A DNA stretch of 64,000 nt from Comamonas sp. GB3 AK4-5 (GTDB lineage Bacteria; Pseudomonadota; Gammaproteobacteria; Burkholderiales; Burkholderiaceae_C). How positions within the stretch are numbered: position 1 is the stretch's first letter; each line of letters opens with the position of its first letter. The notes beneath the pieces are model-generated. The model saw only the letters and a program-made list of their open reading frames with translations, was not told the origin of the DNA and did not search any database. The DNA is taken from positions 3,472,001 to 3,536,000 of the forward strand of contig NZ_CP166730.1 of the NCBI RefSeq assembly GCF_041320665.1. Reading direction: 5' to 3'. Position numbers and translations under genes: made by a program. Positions 41,603-50,253 of this stretch are shown piece after piece.

Positions 41603-42811
41603 TCAGGCCGCAGCCGTCGTGGTGCTGCCCTGCACAGGCAAACGCCTGTGGCCCCAGCACGCCACGGCCAGCACCACCAGGCCGGCGCACAGTGCAATGC
41701 CAAAGCCGGCGCGGGTGCCTGCGCCATCCACCACCTGGCCGGACAGCGCTGCGCCCAGGGCCACGCCGGCGTTCAAGCCGGCCAGCAACCAGGTCATGCC
41801 CTCGGTCAGGCGCTGCGCGGGCACCAGGCGCTCCACCAGCGACATAGCCACAATCAGCGTGGGCGCAAAAAACAAGCCTGCCACCAGCACGGCCGCGGCC
41901 AGGGCTGCGATATGGCTCACCAGCAGCAAGGGCAGCGTGGTGATGGCCGTGGCCAGGCCGCCCCACAGCAGCAAGCGGGGCAAGGGCGTGGAAAGCTGGA
42001 GCGCGCCAAACAGCAGGCCTGCGGCGCAAGAGCCCAGGGCATAGGCCGACAGCACCAGGCTGGCCATGGCGGGCTGGCCCTGCTGCGCCGCAAAGGCCAC
42101 GCTGCCCACATCCACCGTCCCCACGATCACGCCCATGGCCAGCATCAACAGCGCCAACAGGCGCATGCCGGCCAGGCGCATCACCGAGCCCGCCCCCTGT
42201 GCTCCGGGATCCCATGCCGCCACCGGCAGCTCGGTGCCCCGCTGTGCCAGCAAAGCGCCCGTGCCCAGCAGCAGCAACAGCGCCGCGCACAGCAGACCGG
42301 CCTGGGGCAGCACGGCCACCGTCAGCCCCACAGACAGCGGCGGCCCGGCAATAAAGCTCATTTCGTCCAGCACCGCCTCCAGCGAGTACGCGGTCTGCAG
42401 CTGTGGCCGCCCTCGGTATAGCGCGGCCCAGCGCGCCCGCACCATGGCCGACATGCTGGGCATGCAACCCATCAGCACGGCGCTGGGGAACAAGGCCCAA
42501 TCCGGCGCCTGCCAATGGGATGCGGCCAGCAGGCACAGCATGCCGATGGCGCTGAGCACCGATGCCAGGGGAAGCACCTTGCGCTGGCCATGGCGGTCTA
42601 CCAGACGGGAGATTTGCGGCGACAGCAAGGCATAGCTCAGCACCACGGTGGCCGACACCGCCCCCGCCAGGGCATAACCGCCACGCAGCTGCGACAGCAT
42701 GGTGATGACGGCAATGCCCGTCATGGGCAAGGCCAGCCGGGCCAGCAGTCCGGCCAACACCAAGGCCTTGGCACCGGGCGCGGCCAGCAGTTCGCGATAG
42801 GGATTGTTCAT
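41603..42811 (-). CDS. MFS transporter
   Basis: 402 residues with about twelve hydrophobic helices (first ALVLAGLLARLALPMTGIAVITML). The loop RLVDRHGQRKVLPLA is the conserved MFS signature between helices 2 and 3. GGAG lies five bases before the ATG at 42811. Divergent from a TetR gene with a double operator between them, so it is the likely primary target of repression. Substrate unknown. Confidence 0.9.
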   Translation of the reverse strand: MNNPYRELLAAPGAKALVLAGLLARLALPMTGIAVITMLSQLRGGYALAGAVSATVVLSYALLSPQISRLVDRHGQRKVLPLASVLSAIGMLCLLAASHWQAPDWALFPSAVLMGCMPSMSAMVRARWAALYRGRPQLQTAYSLEAVLDEMSFIAGPPLSVGLTVAVLPQAGLLCAALLLLLGTGALLAQRGTELPVAAWDPGAQGAGSVMRLAGMRLLALLMLAMGVIVGTVDVGSVAFAAQQGQPAMASLVLSAYALGSCAAGLLFGALQLSTPLPRLLLWGGLATAITTLPLLLVSHIAALAAAVLVAGLFFAPTLIVAMSLVERLVPAQRLTEGMTWLLAGLNAGVALGAALSGQVVDGAGTRAGFGIALCAGLVVLAVACWGHRRLPVQGSTTTAAA

Positions 42812-42864
42812 TCGCACTCCGAAAGGGCATGCGCTTGCCCCGAGAGCGCAGTCAAGAGAAAATA

Positions 42865-42910
42865 CATACAAGGCGTATGAATACTATCGCTCATTCATAC
42901 GATGCGTATG
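42865..42910. promoter_or_regulatory. Double TetR operator, CATAC-N5-GTATG twice
   Basis: Sites at 42865-42879 and 42896-42910 lie between the MFS and TetR genes, centres 31 bases apart. The two sites are also inverted copies of each other over 21 bases with outer ATA/TAT and inner GAAT/ATTC, making a large dyad. This is the expected binding region for the adjacent TetR repressor. Confidence 0.75.
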
Positions 42911-42941
42911 TATAAACCCATTCACCACAAGGAGAAGCGCC

Positions 42942-43529
42942 ATGGCCCGCCGCACCCGCGCCGATATGCAAGCCACCCGCGCCAGCCTGCTGACCACGGC
43001 CCGCAAGTTCTTTTGTGACGCAGGCTATGCCGCCACCTCCATGGACGAGCTCACCGCCCAGGCCGGCCTGACCCGTGGCGCGCTCTACCACCACTTTGGC
43101 GACAAGAAAGGCCTGCTGGCCGCCGTGGTGGAGCAGATCGACGCCGAGATGGACGAACGCCTGCAAGCCATTTCCCACCATGCCAAAGACCCCTGGCTGG
43201 GCTTTCGCCGGCGCTGCCGCGCCTACCTGGAAATGGCACTGGAGCCCGAATACCAACGCATCGTGCTGCGCGACGCCAAGGCCGTGCTGGGCGGCGCCTC
43301 GCCAGAGTCACAGCGCCACTGCGTGGCCTCCATGCAAACCCAGCTGGAGACATTGATCGCACAAGGCCTGGTGGCCAAGGCCCATCCCCAGGCCCTGGCC
43401 TCGCTGATCTATGGCAGCCTGGCCGAGGCTGCGTTCTGGATTGCCGATGGCGAAGACGGTGACACCCGCCTGAAGCAATCCACCACCGCGCTGGAGCTGT
43501 TGCTGCGCGGCCTGCACACCCCCGCCTGA
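42942..43529 (+). CDS. TetR-family repressor
   Basis: 195 residues. The helix-turn-helix (TARKFFCDAGYAATSMDELTAQAGLTRGALYHHFGDKKGLLAAVVEQ in parts) is standard for TetR, and a TetR_C ligand domain follows. AAGGAG lies ahead of the ATG. Divergent from two MFS exporters, with a double operator between. The nucleotidyltransferase gene begins six bases after its stop, so the regulator may be cotranscribed with it. Confidence 0.93.
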   Translation: MARRTRADMQATRASLLTTARKFFCDAGYAATSMDELTAQAGLTRGALYHHFGDKKGLLAAVVEQIDAEMDERLQAISHHAKDPWLGFRRRCRAYLEMALEPEYQRIVLRDAKAVLGGASPESQRHCVASMQTQLETLIAQGLVAKAHPQALASLIYGSLAEAAFWIADGEDGDTRLKQSTTALELLLRGLHTPA

Positions 43530-43535
43530 CCCACC

Positions 43536-44294
43536 ATGCCACTGACGCCCCTCCCCACGCCGCTGCAGCCCGAATTTCTGCCCCTGGTCCATGCCGTGCG
43601 CGACCGCCTGGTCAACGCCCTGGGCGTGCGGCTGCACAGCCTGTATCTGTACGGCAGCGTGGCCCGCGCCACGGCGCAGGCCGGCCGCTCCGACCTGGAC
43701 CTGAGCCTGGTGCTGACAGGCCCGCTGACGCCCCAGGAGCAGCAAGCGCTGGAGCGGCTGCGCCAGCAATTACAGGCCCGCCACCCCGTGGTCAGCAAGA
43801 TCGACTTTGACCTGGGCGAGCTGGCCCAGGTGCTGGACCCTGCTCAGCATGACAGCTGGGGCTATTGGCTCAAGCACGAATGCCGCTGCCTGCACGGCGA
43901 AGACCTGGGCGCACGCTTTGCCTTGTTCACCCCCTCCCCGGCGATTGCGCGCGCCCTCAATGGCGACTATGTGCAAACGCTCTGCGACTACGCACTGCGC
44001 ATTGCCCAGGCTGGCGAGCCTGCTGAACGCCTGCGGCTACAAAAAGAGGCCGCACGCAAGCTGGTACGCGCCACCCATGTGCTGCGCACCGAGGCCGACA
44101 GCCACTGGCCGCGCAGCCTGGAAGACTACGCTGCATTCTTTGTGCAACGTCACCCCGATATGGCCGTGCAGATGGACTTTTTTCTGGTCCAGGCACGCGA
44201 TCCCGATGCCGATGGCAGCGACTTTCTCCACCGGCTGAGCACCTTCACGCAGTGGCTGCAGCAATGCGAGCAGGCAGGCCCACCCACACCATGA
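43536..44294 (+). CDS. Nucleotidyltransferase-domain protein with helical C terminus
   Basis: 252 residues. The active-site pattern of the pol-beta superfamily is present: LYGSVARATAQAGRSDLDLSL, with GSxA and the two Asp residues of SDLDL, and a third acidic residue in KIDFDLGEL. The C-terminal part is all-helical. This resembles aminoglycoside-type or MNT-like nucleotidyltransferases; a resistance or toxin-antitoxin role is possible but no partner HEPN gene is seen. It lies six bases after tetR and seven before a small unknown gene. Confidence 0.78.
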   Translation: MPLTPLPTPLQPEFLPLVHAVRDRLVNALGVRLHSLYLYGSVARATAQAGRSDLDLSLVLTGPLTPQEQQALERLRQQLQARHPVVSKIDFDLGELAQVLDPAQHDSWGYWLKHECRCLHGEDLGARFALFTPSPAIARALNGDYVQTLCDYALRIAQAGEPAERLRLQKEAARKLVRATHVLRTEADSHWPRSLEDYAAFFVQRHPDMAVQMDFFLVQARDPDADGSDFLHRLSTFTQWLQQCEQAGPPTP

Positions 44295-44301
44295 GTGCCC
44301 C

Positions 44302-44631
44302 ATGAACGCCCAAAAATTTGTGGGAAACTGGCGCAGCCTCAAGACCGAGCTGCTTGCGTCCTTTACGGATGCACAGGCCGGCACCGAAGTCGCCGCCATG
44401 GTCCAGGCCCTGCGGCTCACGCCCGCACAACACACGCAGCTGCGCACCGTTCTGGACGCTGCGCTGCGCGACACCCTGTACACCCTGCTGCTGGGCCTGG
44501 ACGGCGCCGCCAGCATCGGAGGCGACCAGCAAAGCTATACCCTGCATGACGAAAACGGCCAGCTGGTGGCCGAGCCCGGCGAGCTGGAGATGGCGGCCTG
44601 GGAAGCTTTTCATGGCGAAGACGCTGCGTAG
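44302..44631 (+). CDS. Small protein of unknown function (109 aa)
   Basis: Not recognised. It starts seven bases after the nucleotidyltransferase stop. The N terminus KFVGNWRSLKTELL and the central LRDTLYTLLLGLDGAASIGGDQQSYTLHDENGQL suggest a small soluble alpha/beta protein; a GELEMAAWEAFHGE tail is acidic. Its tight spacing suggests cotranscription with the nucleotidyltransferase. Confidence 0.68.
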   Translation: MNAQKFVGNWRSLKTELLASFTDAQAGTEVAAMVQALRLTPAQHTQLRTVLDAALRDTLYTLLLGLDGAASIGGDQQSYTLHDENGQLVAEPGELEMAAWEAFHGEDAA

Positions 44632-44685
44632 ACAAAGCAAGCACCTTCGCGCATTCATCGCCCAGCAACCCGACCCCACCGCCCC

Positions 44686-45042
44686 ATGCCCCTCTCCACC
44701 CAAACTCCCCGATTTCCCGAAGCGCTACACGCCCTGGCGCAGTTGCGCGCCCAACTGGTTGAGGAACTGAAACAAGGCCGGCGCGACCGCCTTGCACACA
44801 AGCTGCAGCTCGACGACGCCATTGCCTGCCTGCAATGGTGTGAGGCCCATTCCATCACCGCGTCGGCCAAAGTCACCCAGCTGCCGGAAACACGCACGCG
44901 CACCCCGTCTTCCGAATACCGAATTTTGGAAGACCATGAAACCGAGGACCGCAGCATCTGGACCGAGCTGCAGCAGGGCGACCAGCCACTGCGGCCTTCG
45001 CCCGGCATGCTGCTGGTCGATGCAGGCCTGTGGCCGGATTAG
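44686..45042 (+). CDS. Small protein of unknown function (118 aa)
   Basis: Not recognised. The first half is helical (ALHALAQLRAQLVEELKQGRRDRLAHKLQLDDAIACLQ in parts); the second half has YRILEDHETEDRSIWTEL and looks extended. No signal peptide. It follows the previous gene by 54 bases on the same strand. Coding is likely from codon use but not certain. Confidence 0.6.
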   Translation: MPLSTQTPRFPEALHALAQLRAQLVEELKQGRRDRLAHKLQLDDAIACLQWCEAHSITASAKVTQLPETRTRTPSSEYRILEDHETEDRSIWTELQQGDQPLRPSPGMLLVDAGLWPD

Positions 45043-45196
45043 CGCCTAGGCAAGTGGGACTCACGTAGAGCTCAAGCAGGGCAATTGCTTTTATTCTGAT
45101 AGCGTATTCCGATTGCACCATAAGCGTTTCAACCGCTTCAACCGCTTTCTTTATCTGCTGCCCCGCCGCAGCTATCACCTTCGTCAGGACCACCCC

Positions 45197-45919
45197 ATGG
45201 CATGGAAACGGCTCGCCGCGTTCCCCGAACAAAAAATCATAGGCAACTACCAGATCGAGTACTGGGCGATACGCGACGGCAAGGTCTGGCACCAAAAGCG
45301 CAAGCTCGCTGCGGCCGACCCGGCCAGCTTTGAAGTGTTTGAGGGCCTGGACTTCATCGCCCGCGATGTGCACAGCGTTTTCCACGCCTGGAGCCGCTTG
45401 CCCAAAATCGACAGAGACAGCTTTGTGCAACACGGCACCTACTGGCGAGACCGCCACAACGTGTACTGTGAATACGAAACCTCACTCCGCCCGCTGGCGA
45501 ACAGCGACCCCGCCAGCTTTCGCGATCTGGGCGGTGGCTATGGTGCAGACAGCCAATGGGCCTGGTATTGGGGCAGACACATCAAAAGCTGCGTGCACAG
45601 CCAGCAGCTGCAGGTGGTGGCGGACAACCCGCTCTACGCCTATGACGGCCATCAAGTCTATTGCGACGGCAAGCCCTTGCGCGGTGCCCACCCGGGCAGC
45701 TGGCGACCGCTGCCCAGCGGCTTCTCGGGCGACGACCATGGCATTTACTACCTGGAACGCAAGCTGCCGCGTGTGGACATGGCCAGCTGGCGGCATCTGC
45801 ACGGCCCATGGTCCAAGGACCGCAAACAGGTCTTCTGCATGAACCGCGTTGAGCCCAGCTTCCACCCCGACAGCTTTGACCAGGCCAGCGCCATGGCCCG
45901 CCAGGCCGCAGCAGCCTGA
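45197..45919 (+). CDS. DKNYY-family protein
   Basis: 240 residues. Tandem units of the DKNYY type are visible, with alternating aromatic and Asp/Asn positions: RDGKVWHQKRKLAAADPASFEVFEGL, KDRHNVY-like RDRHNVYCEYE, YDGHQVYCDGKPLRGAHPGSWRPL and SKDRKQVFCMN. The function of the family is unknown. No signal peptide is seen. CAGGA lies seven bases before the ATG at 45197. Stands alone. Confidence 0.75.
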   Translation: MAWKRLAAFPEQKIIGNYQIEYWAIRDGKVWHQKRKLAAADPASFEVFEGLDFIARDVHSVFHAWSRLPKIDRDSFVQHGTYWRDRHNVYCEYETSLRPLANSDPASFRDLGGGYGADSQWAWYWGRHIKSCVHSQQLQVVADNPLYAYDGHQVYCDGKPLRGAHPGSWRPLPSGFSGDDHGIYYLERKLPRVDMASWRHLHGPWSKDRKQVFCMNRVEPSFHPDSFDQASAMARQAAAA

Positions 45920-46120
45920 CGCATTTGCACCTTTTCTGCACGCCCGCATCGTGAGGTGAGGCGGGCTATCTGCCCTTCAAAATTGGCCTGCCATCACTAC
46001 CGAAATTGGTCTGACACACCAGACCATTACATGGTCAAAATTCACCGCAACCCAGGGCTGGCAACGCGCGCCAGCAAAGCCGGCCCTTGCAGTTTTTTGA
46101 TTGTGAAAAGGACATTGCAG

Positions 46121-46591
46121 ATGCAGACCAACACCCCATCGCTCACCGTGCGCCCCGTGGAAGCACAGGACAAGGAACAGTGGCTGGCCTACTGGGCCCA
46201 GTACCAGGCCTTCTACAAGGTCACGCTGAGCCAGGAAACCACCGAAAAAACCTGGGCCCGCTTCTTCGACCCCACCGAGCCCGTGCACTGCGCTGTTGCC
46301 GCAGACGGCGAGCGCATCCTGGGCTTTGTCACCTTGGTCTACCACCGCTCCACCTGGGGCCAAAATGACTTTTGCTATCTGGAAGACCTCTACGTCCGCC
46401 CCAACACCCGAGGCCAGCAGATAGGCAAGCGGCTGATCGAATATGTGCAGCAGCAGGCCCGCGAAAAGCAATGTGACCGGCTTTACTGGCACACCCAGGA
46501 AAGCAACCACACCGCGCAGCGCTTGTATGACTGGGTGGCAGAGAAACCAGGGGTGATCGAATACCGCATGCCTTTGGGCGCAACGGCCTAG
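46121..46591 (+). CDS. GNAT acetyltransferase
   Basis: 156 residues. LTVRPVEAQDKEQWLAYWAQYQAFY, DFCYLEDLYVRPNTRGQQIGKRLIEYVQQQA and TQESNHTAQRLYDWVAEK identify a GNAT of the type with RGQQIG as acetyl-CoA loop. AAGGA lies nine bases before the ATG. The family member is often annotated as a phosphinothricin or diamine-type acetyltransferase, but the substrate cannot be told. Confidence 0.88.
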   Translation: MQTNTPSLTVRPVEAQDKEQWLAYWAQYQAFYKVTLSQETTEKTWARFFDPTEPVHCAVAADGERILGFVTLVYHRSTWGQNDFCYLEDLYVRPNTRGQQIGKRLIEYVQQQAREKQCDRLYWHTQESNHTAQRLYDWVAEKPGVIEYRMPLGATA

Positions 46592-46683
46592 CCGGTCTGG
46601 GGGGGGTCTGGTGTTTTTGTGGGGCAGGTCTACCGCCATCACAGGACGGCCAAGTGCGAAACGCATACGGCATACTCCAGACA

Positions 46684-47304
46684 ATGCCCACTGCCCCACC
46701 AGCCACCCAGCATGACCTTTTCCCGGTCTTGTTCCAGACCGCCAAGGCTTTCGAGTCCTGGCTGCAGAAGCAGCACAACACCTCCGACGGCCTCTGGCTC
46801 AAGATCGCCAAGCGGGGGGCGAATGAACCCAGCATCACCTACCCCGAGGCGGTGGATATTGCCCTCTGCTGGGGCTGGATTGATGGTCAAAAGAAAAGCC
46901 TTGACGACCAGCACTTTCTCCAACGCTTCACGCCAAGACGCGCGCGCAGCATCTGGTCGAAAATCAATGTCGGGAAGACAGAGGCACTCATTGAAGCGGG
47001 CCGCATGCAAGCGCCGGGCCACGCACAGATTGAGGCTGCCAAGAGAGATGGGCGCTGGGAACGGGCATACGATGGCCCGCGTACCGCCACAGTCCCCGAG
47101 GATCTGCGGGCCGCGCTGGAAGCCGCGCCGCAGGCCAAGGCTTTTTTTGCAACGATCAATGCCAGCAATCGCTACGCGGTGCTATCGCGTATCCAGACTG
47201 CAGTGAAAGCCGAGACGCGCACCAAGCGCATCGCCCAACTGGTGGGGATGCTCGCGCGCGGCGAAACCCTTCATATCGCCAAGCCCAAGCCCCAAGGTAA
47301 ATAG
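46684..47304 (+). CDS. YdeI/OmpD-associated family protein
   Basis: 206 residues. The N-terminal domain LWLKIAKRGANEPSITYPEAVDIALCWGWIDGQKK and the block RFTPRRARSIWSKINVGK are the standard YdeI family signature; the helical C terminus (FFATINASNRYAVLSRIQTA...) belongs to the same family. YdeI is linked to polymyxin and bacteriocin tolerance in some enterics, but its biochemical role is unknown. The start at 46684 (MPTAPP) is preferred over the GTG at 46654, with no clear ribosome site at either. Confidence 0.85.
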   Translation: MPTAPPATQHDLFPVLFQTAKAFESWLQKQHNTSDGLWLKIAKRGANEPSITYPEAVDIALCWGWIDGQKKSLDDQHFLQRFTPRRARSIWSKINVGKTEALIEAGRMQAPGHAQIEAAKRDGRWERAYDGPRTATVPEDLRAALEAAPQAKAFFATINASNRYAVLSRIQTAVKAETRTKRIAQLVGMLARGETLHIAKPKPQGK

Positions 47305-47364
47305 CACACAGCGCGATGGATCATCGCTACAGCGCAGGCCTACACACCACTCCATGGAGAAACG

Positions 47365-47814
47365 ATGAAATACGACGATGCGTCCTGGCACTACGGTGGA
47401 GACTTCCCCTCCGACCTCCCCGAGGCCGCAGGCGCCACCCACATCGGCATGTTTCTGGCTTGGCTGCTGCGCAAAGGCTACGCCAGCGAGGAGCTGGCCG
47501 AGGAAGCGGAGGAAGAAATCGAACAGCTGCAAAACGAGGAACTGACCGGCGCCCAGTTTTTGCTGCGCGTGTTGGACGAGAAATTCACCGACCAGGAACT
47601 GACCGACGAAGGCAATGCCTTTACCCTGGCCTATTACCGGGGCGAGGACCACGACAGCAAATTCGTGGACGACTACTTCGCGGCCTTTGGTGTCAACGAG
47701 CAGAGCATGTATGGCGTGGCGGATAGCTGGGCACATTTCCACAAAGTCGCGCCCATGGTCGATGCCCGCTACCAGGCCTGGGTGGCGGCTGGCAGGCCGC
47801 AGTACATGGTGTGA
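47365..47814 (+). CDS. Small acidic protein, DUF7832-like
   Basis: 149 residues. MKYDDASWHYGGDFPSDLPEAAGATHIGMFLAWLL is the conserved start of a family of unknown function often found near toxin or immunity genes. Highly acidic (EELAEEAEEEIEQLQ). It ends with a VADSWAHFHKVAPMVDARY block. GGAG lies five bases before the ATG. An immunity-protein-like role is possible but unproven. Confidence 0.72.
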   Translation: MKYDDASWHYGGDFPSDLPEAAGATHIGMFLAWLLRKGYASEELAEEAEEEIEQLQNEELTGAQFLLRVLDEKFTDQELTDEGNAFTLAYYRGEDHDSKFVDDYFAAFGVNEQSMYGVADSWAHFHKVAPMVDARYQAWVAAGRPQYMV

Positions 47815-47926
47815 TGCGTGACTGCGGGCGCTAGCAGCTCGGGCAAAGAGCTTGCAAGTTGGCTTCTATCGCCAATTTCCATCCAAAGCGCAAAATAGCG
47901 GGGTTCTTCCAACCGGAGCCCTGTTG

Positions 47927-48916
47927 ATGAAAACGCTCAACGTCAAACGGTTCTGCATGGCCACAGTCCTGGCGCTCGCGGGCGCTGCGGCCCAGGCTGC
48001 CGGATTTCAGCGTGGGCTGGCTGCCAACGCTGAGGGCAAGCCACTGGAAATCGGCATCTGGTATCCAAGCCCCGCAGCTGTCCAGTCCACCCCAGTTGGA
48101 TCGAAGACCCTGCAGGTTGCGGTCAATGGCCCGGTACAAGGCAAGGCCTTGTCGCTGGTGGTGATCTCTCACGGGAGCGGTGGCTCCTTCCTGGGTCATT
48201 CCAATACGGCGATGGCGACGGCGCTGGCCGACGCCGGCTTTGTGGTGGCGGCCGTCACACATGCAGGCGACAACTATGCCGACCAAAGCCGCAGCGTCAA
48301 CATCATGGACCGGCCCCTGCAAATCAGCCGGGTGATTGACCATATGCTGAGCAGCTGGAATGGCCGCGCCGCCATCAACCCGGAGCGCATCGGTATGTTT
48401 GGTTTCTCCGCAGGCGGCTTTACCGCGCTGGTGAGCATCGGTGGGGTGCCCGATTTTTCCAAGACCGATGCCGTCTGCCGTCAACACCCCGGTGACTTTG
48501 CCTGCCAACTGCTGGCCAAGAACAAGCAACCCATCGTGCTACCCCCTTCCTCCTCCACGGCAGATGCCCGCATCAAGGCCGCAGTAGTGGCGGCGCCAGC
48601 GCTAGGCTTTGTCTTTGCGCCGGATGGGCTGCGCAAGGTCAAAGTGCCGGTACAGCTGTGGCGCGCCGAAAATGACGTCCTGCTTCCGCATCCACGCTAT
48701 GCCGAAGCGGTGCGGCTCGCACTGCCGCAAGCGCCGGACTATCACGTCGTTCCCCGCGCAGGACATTTCGACTTTATGGCGCCATGCGACCAAGCACAGG
48801 CCGCGCACTCGCCCGACATTTGCGCCAGTGCCACTGGCTTCGACAGGGTGGCATTTCATGCGCGCTTCAACGCAGCGATAGTGGACTTTTTCCGCAAGAC
48901 GTTGGGCGCACATTGA
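47927..48916 (+). CDS. Secreted alpha/beta hydrolase (dienelactone hydrolase-like)
   Basis: 329 residues. A signal peptide ends AAAQAA (about 1-25). The hydrolase fold is clear: VVISHGSGGS for the oxyanion loop, GFSAGG holding the nucleophile Ser, and a late AGHFDFM with the catalytic His. It resembles secreted PAF-acetylhydrolase or dienelactone-hydrolase-like esterases. The cysteines in VCRQHPGDFACQ may form a disulphide. Stand-alone gene; the substrate is unknown. Confidence 0.85.
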   Translation: MKTLNVKRFCMATVLALAGAAAQAAGFQRGLAANAEGKPLEIGIWYPSPAAVQSTPVGSKTLQVAVNGPVQGKALSLVVISHGSGGSFLGHSNTAMATALADAGFVVAAVTHAGDNYADQSRSVNIMDRPLQISRVIDHMLSSWNGRAAINPERIGMFGFSAGGFTALVSIGGVPDFSKTDAVCRQHPGDFACQLLAKNKQPIVLPPSSSTADARIKAAVVAAPALGFVFAPDGLRKVKVPVQLWRAENDVLLPHPRYAEAVRLALPQAPDYHVVPRAGHFDFMAPCDQAQAAHSPDICASATGFDRVAFHARFNAAIVDFFRKTLGAH

Positions 48917-49061
48917 AGCGGGCCACGAGGCATAAGACATAAGGCATAAAGCAGGCAGATTCAGCCAAGGGAAAACAAAGGCCTAGAGCCCCCAAGCCAC
49001 TCCCCATCACAAGCCCGGGTGAGAATAGCGAATGGCTGCCAACTGACTGCAGAGGACTTTC

Positions 49062-49577
49062 TTGATCTCCATTCGCCCCATTGCCCCTCACGAGTGGGCC
49101 CAATACCGAGACCTTCGCCTGCAAGCGCTACAAGACGCACCCTATGCCTTTGGCAGCACCTGGGAGGCTGAAGCCAGAAAGACGGATGAAAGCTGGTCCA
49201 CACAGATCACATCAGCGACTTCTGGCGATATGGACCTGGCACTTTTTGCCTTCAACAAAGCGCAAGCCTGCGGCCTGGTCTGGTGCAAGCTGTCTGCTGC
49301 GGAGCCCGGCGTGACCCACATCTACCAGATGTGGGTGGCCCCCGCTGCGCGTGGCCTGGGCGCCGGCAATGCCCTGCTAGCGCAGGCGCTGGCCTGGGCA
49401 AAAAGCCGTGGATCGCACCTGGTTCGGCTGGGGGTCACCCACGCAGACTCCCCTGCCATGCGCTTGTACCGTGCACATGGCTTTCGCCCTGTCGGAGACA
49501 TGGAGCCGCTGCGCGAAGGCTCCGAGCTGATGGCGCAGGGGATGGAACTGGTGTGGAGCGAGCCGGTTGCAGGCTGA
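49062..49577 (+). CDS. GNAT acetyltransferase
   Basis: 171 residues. ISIRPIAPHEWAQYRDLRLQALQDAPYAFGSTWEAE is a standard GNAT start; the loop VAPAARGLGAGNALLAQAL holds the acetyl-CoA site RGLGAG. The start is TTG at 49062, with AGAGGA five bases upstream and no ATG nearby. It converges with the amiR-like gene, 47 bases apart. Substrate unknown. Confidence 0.87.
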   Translation: MISIRPIAPHEWAQYRDLRLQALQDAPYAFGSTWEAEARKTDESWSTQITSATSGDMDLALFAFNKAQACGLVWCKLSAAEPGVTHIYQMWVAPAARGLGAGNALLAQALAWAKSRGSHLVRLGVTHADSPAMRLYRAHGFRPVGDMEPLREGSELMAQGMELVWSEPVAG

Positions 49578-49624
49578 GGGTTGGGAGTGGACTCAGACCC
49601 ATCGCTACCATCGGCAAGCCACGT

Positions 49625-50248
49625 TCATTTTTTGCGCGAAACGGTGGAGAACCCCAGTTGCTCCAGCTTTTCATAGGTTTCGAGCAGCAGGGTGGCGACT
49701 TCGGCAATCGTGATTCGCAAGCTCTTGGCTTTCTCGCGCATGTGCTCATAGGCTTGCACATCGTCCATGCCTTGATGCTCAACCAACGCACGCACGGCCT
49801 TCTCGATTTGGCGGCGCATCTTCATCGTGTTCTCGAGCTTGTCGATCTTGCCCTGCAGCCGTTGCTGAAAGCCTTGCGATGCACGCGCCAGCACCAGCGT
49901 GCTCAGGATGCCGGAGGAGCGAAACGGTTTGGTAATCACACCATGTGCCATGCTGTCGAGCAAGAGCTTCAGCGTGGTCGGGCTTTCGTAGTCCGAGAGT
50001 GCCACCAGCGCGGCATTCACCGTGCTTGCGTTCCAGTCACCACAATGCTCCAGGTCTTGAGACACGTGAAAGAGAATCACATCGCAATCGCGTGGTGGCT
50101 CTGGCGGCATGGGCCAGGTGATCTTCAGCTTGCAGCCGATGCGCTGCAGCTGCTGCACAAGCACGTCGCGGTCTTCGCCTGGCGGATGGATGACGGCCAC
50201 GCAAATGCTGCGCAAGTCTTCATAGAGTCTGCGTAAGCTTGAACTCAT
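49625..50248 (-). CDS. amiR: AmiR-like ANTAR antitermination regulator
   Basis: 207 residues. The first part is a receiver-like domain without a clear phosphorylation site, then a coiled coil (LQGKIDKLENTMKMRRQIEKAVRALVEHQGMDD in parts) and the ANTAR RNA-binding helices AYEHMREKAKSLRITIAEVATLLL. AmiR binds leader RNA and prevents termination when released from AmiC. It is five bases after the AmiC-like gene and is the last gene of the operon, as in the Pseudomonas ami system. A leader terminator in front of the first gene supports the function. Confidence 0.9.
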   Translation of the reverse strand: MSSSLRRLYEDLRSICVAVIHPPGEDRDVLVQQLQRIGCKLKITWPMPPEPPRDCDVILFHVSQDLEHCGDWNASTVNAALVALSDYESPTTLKLLLDSMAHGVITKPFRSSGILSTLVLARASQGFQQRLQGKIDKLENTMKMRRQIEKAVRALVEHQGMDDVQAYEHMREKAKSLRITIAEVATLLLETYEKLEQLGFSTVSRKK

Positions 50249-50253
50249 TGTCT

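Noticed and set aside
40371-42830. A continuous 819-residue frame covering both MFS genes
   Set aside because: The upstream half is an out-of-frame reading of the second MFS gene; two separate starts at 41570 and 42811 fit normal 400-residue MFS proteins.
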